Shown piece after piece: positions 1 through 5,904 of a DNA stretch of 9,809 nucleotides. Position 1 is the first letter of the stretch. Every line of letters starts with the position of its first letter. The stretch comes from Halobacteria archaeon (GTDB lineage Archaea > Halobacteriota > Syntropharchaeia > Alkanophagales > Methanospirareceae): the NCBI GenBank assembly GCA_029932715.1, contig JAOZPO010000042.1:1-9809 (forward strand), read 5' to 3'. A program made the position numbers and the translations under genes. The notes below the pieces were generated by a model that saw only the letters and a list, made by a program, of their open reading frames with translations, was not told the origin of the DNA and searched no databases.

Positions 1-310
1 CATTTTCTAACGCATTTAACGTATGGATGAGATTAAACTGCTGGAATATGAATCCTATCTTCTCCCTTCTTATCTCCGCAAGTCCGTTTTCGCTTAGCTT
101 ACCTGTGTCTATACCGTCTATGAAGACAGCACCGCTTGTTGGCTTATCCAGACACCCTAACAAGTTGAGAAGCGTGGATTTACCTGAACCCGATGGTCCG
201 ATTATAGCAATGAATTCGCTATCCTTTATCTCTAAGTTCACGTCTCGCAGTGCTTGTACTTCCACTTCGCCCATACGGTATGTTTTGCTTAGATTTTCGG
301 TGTGGATCAT
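1..310 (-). CDS. ABC transporter ATP-binding protein, LolD/MacB type (partial, C-terminus outside window)
   Basis: This would be the ATPase subunit that powers a membrane export or envelope complex together with an FtsX/MacB-like permease. The visible 103 residues contain a complete Walker A (GPSGSGKST, residues 38-46), the LolD-like continuation LLNLLGCLDKPTSG, and the Q-loop in FIFQQFNL (Gln about residue 90). The signature motif, Walker B and H-loop lie beyond the left edge, so intactness cannot be judged. The ATG at 310 is chosen because it lies 4 nt after the stop of the upstream COG1361-type gene and has an AAAGG SD-like element at 318-322 inside the end of that gene, suggesting translational coupling. 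From family knowledge, COG1361 proteins often precede a COG1136 ATPase and a COG0577 permease in archaea; that a permease follows here is inference. The substrate is unknown. Confidence 0.93.
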   Translation of the reverse strand, partial: MIHTENLSKTYRMGEVEVQALRDVNLEIKDSEFIAIIGPSGSGKSTLLNLLGCLDKPTSGAVFIDGIDTGKLSENGLAEIRREKIGFIFQQFNLIHTLNALEN

Positions 311-314
311 ACCT

Positions 315-1604
315 CTACCTTTCTCGTTTTCGCTTTACCACAATCCACAGCAATATGGCAACAACGACAGCAATTCCAAGCACAGCAGCAATGAGTACGG
401 GATCCGGTAACCCAGCTTCCTGCGGCTCCTTTACTTCTATATGCACTTCGTAACCCGTAGCTTCTTGTCTCTGATCTGTATCCACGTCCCGGAACACCAG
501 TTTAAAAGGTATTTTTGCTTCGGTTCTGTTTAGGTCACGTGTATAGACATCAAAAGAAGCAGAAAAGACGTCTCCCACTTCCATGTCGCCGATGAAATAT
601 TCAGAAGGCAGTATTCTGAGCCCTTCTATCGCAGCAGGCATCACGGATACCGCTTTAATGTCCTTTGTCATACCATTAGCCACGTCAAACTCTACCTTTG
701 CCACATCGTCTTTAAAAACCGATTCAGGCGCATTCACTAAGATGAGCCTTACATCTGCGATACTCGTTACGAATACAGAAGATTCAAGCCCGTTCTGGTG
801 TTTATTATCACCGTTCTTGTATGTAACCTCAAAAGCGAATTTTTTAGTTCCTGTTTCACCAGAAGTAGCATCTGTACTGGAAGTTTGAAGCGTGAAATCC
901 ACCGCCCTCTTTCCATACGCGCCCAAATCACCTATGAATATTCGCTCTGGTGTGAATTTCAATCCTGTGCTTAGCGGCTTCATATATACAATCACACCAT
1001 TAACAGAATTAGGGCGGTTATTCGCCACCTCTATCTCCATCGTCACAGACTCGGTGAACGAAATCTCGGAAGGGATGTCCTTTACTAATAGTTCCACTTC
1101 GCTACTCTCCACCTTCACGGGTATAGGAAAACGCACGTTTTCACCATTGTCTACTTCTACGTACAATTCTGTGAAATAGGTTCCATCGCTGGCATGAGTG
1201 TCGGCTTTTATCGGTAACGAGATTGATATGCTTTCTCCCTGCCCTAAAGAACCCACGTTGTAGTATTTTGTGCGGTAGGAACCTTTTTGCAACCATTCTA
1301 TCTCCCCGCTACTGCTCAACCGTATGGTTTCTATTTCTGCACTTACCGCTGATGTCATCTGAGTAGTAGATGAGTCACCTCCTAATTTTGTAGTCCTGGT
1401 TTCCATCTCTGACGACTTAGTATCCATATTCTTTATTGTGACTGTAATGGTGCCGGTGTCGCCGGGCATCAGCACTTTGGGCTCCAGTGTGTAGTTCGTA
1501 ACCATGACCGCGGGCCCATCAACGGCAGATACAGCGGCTGTTGCAAGCAGTACCAGAGATGCCACTGCAAAACCCATCGTAATAACTTTTCTCGTATTTT
1601 TCAT
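315..1604 (-). CDS. Secreted, membrane-anchored COG1361-type (S-layer-like) beta-sandwich protein
   Basis: A 429-aa exported protein. It has a basic start (MKNTRK), a hydrophobic stretch at residues 8-26 and a plausible signal-peptidase site after VSA (about 27). An extracellular part follows, then a transmembrane segment at about 402-423 and a stop-transfer tail KRKRER. The outside part looks like three beta-sandwich modules at about 32-165, 169-280 and 284-393. The last two are clear repeats of each other: each begins with a V-x-L-x-V strand, has an E-V/D-V-A-N strand, and carries a P-E/S-x-x-FIGD-L/M motif (FIGDL 223-227, FIGDM 337-341). The fold resembles CARDB/NEW-like or Ig-like domains; no catalytic motif is visible. 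It is followed by an ABC ATPase after 4 nt, so it probably acts as the extracellular partner of that transporter. The ATG at 1604 has no good SD but is fixed by the signal peptide. Function is inferred from context only. Confidence 0.85.
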   Translation of the reverse strand: MKNTRKVITMGFAVASLVLLATAAVSAVDGPAVMVTNYTLEPKVLMPGDTGTITVTIKNMDTKSSEMETRTTKLGGDSSTTQMTSAVSAEIETIRLSSSGEIEWLQKGSYRTKYYNVGSLGQGESISISLPIKADTHASDGTYFTELYVEVDNGENVRFPIPVKVESSEVELLVKDIPSEISFTESVTMEIEVANNRPNSVNGVIVYMKPLSTGLKFTPERIFIGDLGAYGKRAVDFTLQTSSTDATSGETGTKKFAFEVTYKNGDNKHQNGLESSVFVTSIADVRLILVNAPESVFKDDVAKVEFDVANGMTKDIKAVSVMPAAIEGLRILPSEYFIGDMEVGDVFSASFDVYTRDLNRTEAKIPFKLVFRDVDTDQRQEATGYEVHIEVKEPQEAGLPDPVLIAAVLGIAVVVAILLWIVVKRKRER

Positions 1605-1632
1605 CTTTTATCATTTGTGTTTCGTTTTCACA

Positions 1633-2277
1633 CTATTTTTTTAGCTCTGCCCAAAGACCTGCTTTGTCATGAATTATACGGAAATTAGCTATGTCAGCTT
1701 TACATATAACTGCTCTTAGTTTATCAGGTGACCTGTAAGCTTTTGCATTCTCCTTCAGGGAATGGTCTCTTAGAGATTTCATCCTGTTTGACTCTTCCTC
1801 GCTGACATATCGCCCGAATCCACCGCCGACAAAACCAATGCCTCCCTTCTTCAAGACTCTGTAAATTTCTTTAAATACCCCTACCTTCTCTTCCCAGCAG
1901 TGATATGACCCTCTGCTGACTATGAAATCGGCAAAATCGCTCGCGAAAGGCAGATCGTGGGCATCGCCCAGTACCGGGATTATACTATCTGCCAACCGTT
2001 CTTTCTCAATGTTCATGCGCGCTACTTCAGATATTGCCTTCTCCTTTTCCAATGCATATATCTTCAACCTGGAATGTTTGCATAACTCAATTGCAAAAAT
2101 AGCCGTGCCACAGCCGACATCCACGCATACACCTTCCAAAGCGCCATAATCCTCAATGATTTGTTTTACGGTAGAGGTAATAGCGGGCATAAAGTTCTCT
2201 CTGACCTTTTTATCAAAACGCTTTGCCTCTATAAGGTCCATTTCTGCGTATTCGGCAGGGACACACTCCTCAGACAT
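1633..2277 (-). CDS. Class I SAM-dependent methyltransferase, unknown substrate
   Basis: A 214-aa single-domain Rossmann methyltransferase (Methyltransf_11/25-like). Visible motifs: motif I VDVGCGT at 52-58 followed by a hydrophobic helix (SAM binding); an acidic residue at the end of strand 2 (YALEKEK, Glu77) expected to hold the ribose hydroxyls; GDAHDLPF at 104-111; a strand-4 region with SRGSYHCWEE at 121-130; and YRVLKKGG at 139-146 followed by GGGFGRY at 151-157. The last two motifs recall small-molecule methyltransferases of anaerobes rather than rRNA or protein methylases, but the substrate cannot be read from the sequence. The ATG at 2277 is supported by AGGAGAG at 2286-2292. It lies 28 nt upstream of the COG1361-type gene in the same direction and may share its transcript. 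No frame damage is seen. Confidence 0.85.
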   Translation of the reverse strand: MSEECVPAEYAEMDLIEAKRFDKKVRENFMPAITSTVKQIIEDYGALEGVCVDVGCGTAIFAIELCKHSRLKIYALEKEKAISEVARMNIEKERLADSIIPVLGDAHDLPFASDFADFIVSRGSYHCWEEKVGVFKEIYRVLKKGGIGFVGGGFGRYVSEEESNRMKSLRDHSLKENAKAYRSPDKLRAVICKADIANFRIIHDKAGLWAELKK

Positions 2278-2392
2278 AATCTTATCTCTCCTTTTAATCT
2301 TTTGTGATAAATTTTGCGCGATTGTTTCCTTTTCAACTCTTACCTATCGGCTCCACCATCTGAGAAAGAACAGGCTTTAATTTTACCTTGCC
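2278..2392 (-). promoter_or_regulatory. 115-nt gap between dapA and the methyltransferase gene, probable promoter region
   Basis: This is the longest non-coding stretch of the window. Read on the minus strand it is A/T rich. It has two TATA-like elements: AATTAAAG near 2373-2381 and AATTTATC near 2307-2314, the latter preceded by CGCAAA, which resembles a BRE. The nearer element would place the start of transcription close to or inside the SD, so the distal one fits a led mRNA better. Just after the dapA stop an imperfect AGGC/GCCT inverted repeat is followed by TTCTTTCTC, which might be a weak terminator. No RNA gene or small ORF with a good SD was seen. This marks a likely boundary between the dapA operon and the methyltransferase operon, but readthrough is possible. 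Confidence 0.4.
2286..2292 (-). promoter_or_regulatory. Ribosome binding site of the methyltransferase gene
   Basis: On the minus strand this reads AGGAGAG, with GGAG 10 nt before the ATG at 2277. It supports that start and shows that the transcript must carry a leader. Confidence 0.7.
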
Positions 2393-3280
2393 TTACACCA
2401 TCCCAAATCCTGCCAGCACACGCCTCAACTTCTCCTCGTTAGCCGCACTCAACGCACCCAACGGAAGCCTGACGTTACCGGAAACAAAGCCCATCAACTC
2501 CGCTGCTTTCTTCACCGGTATCGGATTCGTCTCCAGAAACATCGCTTCAAACAGCGGAAATAACTTAATATTAATCTCCTTCGCATTCTCCAGGTCACCT
2601 TTAGACATCGCAGCCACCATATCACTCATCTCCCGCGGTGCAATATTCGCAGCCACGGAAATCACTCCCTTGCCTCCCAGGCTCATTATCGGCAGCGTAA
2701 GGAAATCATCACCCGCGACCACAGTAAAGTCCAAATCACGCTCTTTCGCTTTTCTTATAACCGCGCCCACCTGTTTCAAATCGCCCGACGCTTCTTTCAC
2801 CCCTTTTATATTCCCCACTTCCGATGCAAGCTCTATCATCGTATCCGCAGTCATATTCAGACCTGTCCGCGAAGCGATATTGTACAAAATCAAGGGCAAA
2901 TCCACCGATTCCCCTATCTGCTTGAAATGCTCCTTCAGCCCTCGCACGTTCGGCTTGTTGTAATATGGCGTAATCAGAAGACAACCGTCTACCCCCGCGT
3001 CTTCCGCATGTCTCGTGAACTCTACCGCCTCTGTTGTATTATTCGATCCGGTACCCGCGATCACCGGCACCTTTGAACAGTCTACTACCACATCAATCAC
3101 ACGGATATGCTCCTCGCGTGATAGTGTTGCAGACTCGCCCGTCGTGCCACACGGAACTATTCCCGCTACTCCGCCCTCTACCATGTACTCCACTAACCGT
3201 CTCAAACCTGCCTCATCTACTTCATTATCCCTGGTAAAAGGCGTTATAAGCGCCGGATATGCCCCTTCTATACTTTGCAT
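2393..3280 (-). CDS. dapA: 4-hydroxy-tetrahydrodipicolinate synthase (DapA)
   Basis: Condenses pyruvate with L-aspartate-4-semialdehyde, the first committed step of the lysine/diaminopimelate pathway, in the cytoplasm. At 295 aa it has the usual length of the family. The TIM-barrel active site is intact: GTTGES at 45-50 (the threonines of the catalytic triad), Tyr107 in TPYYNKP, Tyr133 and Arg138 in YNIASRTG, and the Schiff-base lysine Lys162 in GVKEASGD. The ATG at 3280 lies 1 nt after the TGA of S17e, with GAAGGA about 11 nt upstream inside the S17e gene, so translation is probably coupled. Related aldolases of the family (N-acetylneuraminate lyase, KDG aldolase) are less likely given the GTTGES and SRTG motifs. 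In several methanogens S17e neighbours aspartate kinase, dapA and dapB; here neither lysC nor dapB follows. Confidence 0.95.
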   Translation of the reverse strand: MQSIEGAYPALITPFTRDNEVDEAGLRRLVEYMVEGGVAGIVPCGTTGESATLSREEHIRVIDVVVDCSKVPVIAGTGSNNTTEAVEFTRHAEDAGVDGCLLITPYYNKPNVRGLKEHFKQIGESVDLPLILYNIASRTGLNMTADTMIELASEVGNIKGVKEASGDLKQVGAVIRKAKERDLDFTVVAGDDFLTLPIMSLGGKGVISVAANIAPREMSDMVAAMSKGDLENAKEINIKLFPLFEAMFLETNPIPVKKAAELMGFVSGNVRLPLGALSAANEEKLRRVLAGFGMV

Positions 3281-3281
3281 T

Positions 3282-3473
3282 TCAAATCGTATCCTTCACC
3301 TTATTTTTATGCGTTATATACCCTGCTATTCTATTCCTTACCCCTTTGCTCTCTATGTTTGTGTACTCAGCCACTATCTTCTTATTCGCTTCAAAGTCAT
3401 CACTAAGATCATCCACCTCTCGCATCAGTTCCCTTGACAATTTCTTTATATAAGCCGGTTTAATCGTGCCCAC
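3282..3473 (-). CDS. rps17e: Small-subunit ribosomal protein S17e
   Basis: A 63-aa small-subunit ribosomal protein found only in archaea and eukaryotes. The family pattern is clear: N-terminal MGTIKPAYIKKLSRELM, a middle DDFEANKKIV, and the conserved C-terminal block KGVRNRIAGYITHK. Archaeal S17e proteins are about 60-70 aa, so it is full length. The start codon is GTG at 3473, two nt after the stop of the membrane-protein gene, with GAGGGTGA (3480-3487) as the ribosome binding site, 6 nt away. Its TGA is separated by one base from the dapA ATG. It is the fourth gene of the block starting with the geranylgeranyl reductase and is presumably expressed together with S15. Confidence 0.95.
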   Translation of the reverse strand: MGTIKPAYIKKLSRELMREVDDLSDDFEANKKIVAEYTNIESKGVRNRIAGYITHKNKVKDTI

Positions 3474-3475
3474 TA

Positions 3476-3706
3476 CTATTCACCCTCTTTGCTTCCTGGT
3501 TCTTCCAGCTCTTCATCTTTCTCTCTCACGTCACTCACGCCTATCATCAAAAATACCGCTCCCGCTAACAGCACGATTAGTGGTATTGCGCCCAGTATAA
3601 CTGTCTTTAGCGCCTGCCGGAATATATCCACTCCTGGAACTACCAACATGCCTATTCCCAATACTGCCAGTGCAACTCCAATCAATATCTCCCCGTATCC
3701 CTTCAT
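3476..3706 (-). CDS. Small two-helix membrane protein of unknown function
   Basis: A 76-aa protein not recognised as a known family. It has two predicted transmembrane helices, about residues 5-25 (rich in G, V, A, L) and 36-57, joined by a short loop PGVDIFRQALKT. An acidic hydrophilic tail follows (REKDEELEEPGSKEGE, residues 61-76) with no cysteine or histidine. A basic residue is present at the N-terminus (MKG) and in the loop. It is a real gene: its SD is a nine-base perfect match to the archaeal anti-SD, 9 nt before the ATG, and it is squeezed between S15 (9-nt gap) and S17e (2-nt gap). A role at the ribosome-membrane interface, or simply translational hitch-hiking with ribosomal genes, is conjecture. 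Confidence 0.85.
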   Translation of the reverse strand: MKGYGEILIGVALAVLGIGMLVVPGVDIFRQALKTVILGAIPLIVLLAGAVFLMIGVSDVREKDEELEEPGSKEGE

Positions 3707-3715
3707 CTTTTGCTC

Positions 3716-3724
3716 TCACCTCCT
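3716..3724 (-). promoter_or_regulatory. Perfect Shine-Dalgarno overlapping the S15 stop codon
   Basis: The minus strand reads AGGAGGTGA, fully complementary to the 3' end of archaeal 16S rRNA, and ends 9 nt before the ATG at 3706. The same bases encode the last two arginines and the TGA stop of S15, so a ribosome ending on S15 covers the initiation site of the membrane-protein gene. It is the strongest SD in the window. Confidence 0.85.
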
Positions 3725-4180
3725 TAGAACGAATTTAGCAGTTTCTGGCTTGTAGTGCCAGTCCGCTGCTAAAACATTATCTCTCCTGTAATACTTCTCA
3801 AGCCTTCTTATCTTTGATTCGGTCAACTGTAACGCTCTTTTATTGTGCACATCTTTCTTATTCTCTTCTATATGTTTCCTTATCCGAAGCGCTTTTCGCA
3901 TCAAATTCTGGAGGTCTTCCGGTATTCCCGGTGCAACATTGTGCGCATTTAAAATAGCCGTCATTTTATTCCCCGTTACCTGTGCAACACTCGGTATGCC
4001 ATTGGCATCCCTTAACTCTATTCCTATCTCACTTGTTGTAAGCCCCTGATTGTACAGCGCGACTACTCTCTGCTCCACATCCTCCGCCGACATCTCTAAC
4101 CATTCCGGTGCGCCCTTCCTGAGGCCAAGTGACTTCTTAGACCCTGATTTGCCTCTACGCCGTGCATACATCCTTGCCAT
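3716..4180 (-). CDS. rps15: Small-subunit ribosomal protein S15
   Basis: Archaeal/eukaryotic-type S15 (uS15), a primary binder of the central domain of 16S rRNA. The 154-aa length is typical for archaea, which carry an N-terminal extension absent in bacteria. Diagnostic parts are the start MARMYARRRGKSGS, the segment PEWLEM with the helix that follows, GLTTSEIGIELRDANGIPSV in the N-terminal extension, and the S15 core LTESKIRRLEKYYRR near the C-terminus. The ATG at 4180 is preceded by TAAGGA with a suitable spacer and lies 11 nt after the stop of the geranylgeranyl reductase gene, which contributes part of the leader. Its own 3' end doubles as the SD of the next gene. No oddities are seen in the protein. 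Confidence 0.97.
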   Translation of the reverse strand: MARMYARRRGKSGSKKSLGLRKGAPEWLEMSAEDVEQRVVALYNQGLTTSEIGIELRDANGIPSVAQVTGNKMTAILNAHNVAPGIPEDLQNLMRKALRIRKHIEENKKDVHNKRALQLTESKIRRLEKYYRRDNVLAADWHYKPETAKFVLRR

Positions 4181-4191
4181 TTTATACGTCC

Positions 4192-5442
4192 TTAATTACC
4201 TAATCTGCGCTTTGCATATAAATATCTTATGATGTTCCTCGCTGCTAATTTGATTAGTTCGTGATTTTTTAAAAAATTGCGAAAAATACACGCTTGATAG
4301 TCCATATCTCCTTGTTTCGCTATTTGCTGCAACATCTGCTCCTGCGATAGTACACGGCATATAGTATCGAAGTCACTATCTTTTAGTATGCACCGTAACC
4401 TGTGAACCTTAAGCCCAAACGCTATCTCTGCCCCTATCTCCTTCCTCCACCCTGTTTCATAATCCCGCAGCACTCCCATGTCATTACTCAAACACGCTTC
4501 TGCCGCTATCTTGCCCGCTATCTTACCACATTTCAAGCCGTAATACACTCCTCCTCCTGTTATCGGCTTGACCTGTGCAGCAGCATCGCCGACCAGCAGA
4601 ACTCCGTTTCCTTTAAATACTCTAACTGTACTCAGACCGTGCATTCGCCTGTGCAGACCGGTAGCAATAGGAATTGCACCGGCAGTGAAACCAGTGCGGG
4701 TGCCTTTGTACCTCTCTGCCATCTCTGGATGTTCTGCTAAAAACGCTTTTAAAAAACGCAGTGGATTCGGATGCCGTGAACACCTCTTATCTATGCAAAG
4801 TCCGATTCGAGCTACTTCTTCCGCACCAAGTGGAATAGCCCATGCAAAGAAACCAGGCGCTATGTTTCTACCTATAAAAATCTCTGCAAATGCATCAACG
4901 GCTTCGTATTCGCACTCCACTTGCACGCAGCTCAGTAGATGCCTTGCGACACTCAGCCCCGCCATTTTCGCTATTTTACTCCTCACGCCGTCAGCGCCAA
5001 TAACAACTGTTGCTTTCAATTCTTCTTTACTATCACCAGCAGCTAAAGTTAGCTCTTCCCCCCCCACTCCCCTGTTTAGCTTTTTTATTCTGCTACTCAT
5101 GATTATCTCTGCACCTGCCTTCAACGCATCTTCCGCCAATGCCCTGTCAAATACGTCTCTTCTTATGGCAAAAGCAGTCTTATCCGGTGATTGTATCTTT
5201 AATTCATACGAGTGCGAGCGGACAATCGCCCCTTTTAGCTCCTTGTTTATGAACGCTTTAACGTCTTTTAGTTCGCTTTCTTCTATCGCTCTTTTACTTA
5301 TGAGCCCTGCACATTGGACAGGCACGCCTATTTCCGCGTCTTTCTCTACAATTAACGTAGAAGCCCCTGCTTTCGCTGCATATTTCGCTGCTATGCAACC
5401 TGAAGGCCCTGCCCCTACCACAATGACATCATATTTCTGCAT
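4192..5442 (-). CDS. Geranylgeranyl reductase family FAD-dependent oxidoreductase (digeranylgeranylglycerophospholipid reductase-like)
   Basis: A 416-aa flavoprotein of the family that saturates geranylgeranyl chains of archaeal membrane lipids or isoprenoid quinones. Visible motifs: FAD-binding GAGPSG at residues 10-15 after VIVV; VPVQCAGLIS at 40-49, matching the family's P-x-x-C-x-G-x-x-S block with Cys44; GADGVRSK at 149-156; FFAWAIPLG at 198-206, corresponding to the substrate-side Y/F-x-W-x-x-P motif; and GDAAAQVKPITGGG at 285-298, the second FAD contact. Length agrees with archaeal homologues (about 390-420). The ATG at 5442 is the first possible start; no close SD is present and the transcript may be nearly leaderless. 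It heads the block with S15, the membrane protein, S17e and dapA. A run of eight G (minus strand, about 5058-5065) lies inside the gene with the frame open. Archaea often have several paralogues, so the exact substrate is uncertain. Confidence 0.9.
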   Translation of the reverse strand: MQKYDVIVVGAGPSGCIAAKYAAKAGASTLIVEKDAEIGVPVQCAGLISKRAIEESELKDVKAFINKELKGAIVRSHSYELKIQSPDKTAFAIRRDVFDRALAEDALKAGAEIIMSSRIKKLNRGVGGEELTLAAGDSKEELKATVVIGADGVRSKIAKMAGLSVARHLLSCVQVECEYEAVDAFAEIFIGRNIAPGFFAWAIPLGAEEVARIGLCIDKRCSRHPNPLRFLKAFLAEHPEMAERYKGTRTGFTAGAIPIATGLHRRMHGLSTVRVFKGNGVLLVGDAAAQVKPITGGGVYYGLKCGKIAGKIAAEACLSNDMGVLRDYETGWRKEIGAEIAFGLKVHRLRCILKDSDFDTICRVLSQEQMLQQIAKQGDMDYQACIFRNFLKNHELIKLAARNIIRYLYAKRRLGN

Positions 5443-5471
5443 AGCAAAATCATTACATCATCCTCTTTTAG

Positions 5472-5479
5472 TTTATAAT
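5472..5479. promoter_or_regulatory. Shared palindromic TATA element between divergent genes
   Basis: The 75-nt spacer between the reductase (ATG 5442, minus) and L24 (ATG 5518, plus) contains TTTATAAT with a self-complementary TTATAA core at 5473-5478. About 25 nt to the right would start an L24 mRNA with a leader of about 15 nt; about 25 nt to the left would start an almost leaderless reductase mRNA. It is the best TATA box of the spacer for both directions. A second T-rich element on the minus strand near 5505-5516 could also serve the reductase gene. Confidence 0.5.
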
Positions 5480-5517
5480 TGAAAAGATTAATAATCGAAA
5501 AGCGTAAAATAAAAAGC

Positions 5518-5883
5518 ATGAGAATGATAAAGGAAAAGACAAAACAGCCGCGAAAACAGAGGAAAGCAAGGTATAAAGCACCGTTGCACATACGGCACAA
5601 GTTCATGAGTGCGCCACTTTCTGACGAACTGCGAGATAAATACGATAAGAGGAGTTTTCCGCTGCGAAAAGGGGATACGGTAAAGGTGATGAGAGGTGAT
5701 GACAAAGGCACGGTAGGTAAAGTGAGAACCGTAAACCTGAAGAAGGAGAAGATAACAGTTGAAGGAGTTGTAATTGCAAGGTCTGACTTATCTGAGGTGC
5801 CACGGCCCATACATGCCTCTAATGTAAGGATAACCAAGTTAGAGCTGAAAGATAAGCTAAGGGAAGCGGCGTTGCATAGATAG
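5518..5883 (+). CDS. rpl24: Large-subunit ribosomal protein L24 (uL24, KOW domain)
   Basis: A 121-aa archaeal L24, an early-assembly protein of the large subunit. The N-terminal KTKQPRKQRKARYKAPLHIRHK is the archaeal/eukaryotic (L26e-like) signature. A KOW motif follows in FPLRKGDTVKVMRGDDKGTVGKV, and then the conserved EVPRPIHASNV and a basic C-terminal helix. The reading frame is open back to a TTG at 5479, but that codon lies on the TATA element, so the ATG at 5518 (or 5524, which would give a start closer to the family norm) is preferred. No SD precedes either. This is the only plus-strand gene. L24 normally lies between L14 and S4e in the spc ribosomal cluster, but here it stands alone, transcribed away from the reductase and towards the HD gene. 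Confidence 0.95.
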   Translation: MRMIKEKTKQPRKQRKARYKAPLHIRHKFMSAPLSDELRDKYDKRSFPLRKGDTVKVMRGDDKGTVGKVRTVNLKKEKITVEGVVIARSDLSEVPRPIHASNVRITKLELKDKLREAALHR

Positions 5884-5904
5884 CGTGTAAATACTACCGT
5901 TAAT

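Noticed and set aside
27..410. 127-codon plus-strand frame at the left edge
   Set aside because: Antisense to the ABC ATPase with its Walker A motif; no SD or recognisable domain.
2388..2963. 191-codon plus-strand frame opposite dapA
   Set aside because: Antisense of a dapA gene with a complete active site; the product is Ser/Ala/Ile rich without domain features.
4568..5482. 304-codon open frame on the plus strand
   Set aside because: It lies opposite the well-supported geranylgeranyl reductase gene, has a low-complexity Ser/Ala/Pro-rich product and no family motifs; it is the antisense shadow of that gene.
5479..5517. TTG start extending L24 by 13 residues
   Set aside because: The codon lies on the TATA element, there is no SD, and the added residues do not match the family's N-terminus.
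5415..5837. 140-codon minus-strand frame over L24
   Set aside because: Antisense of L24, overlapping the start of the reductase gene and the promoter spacer.
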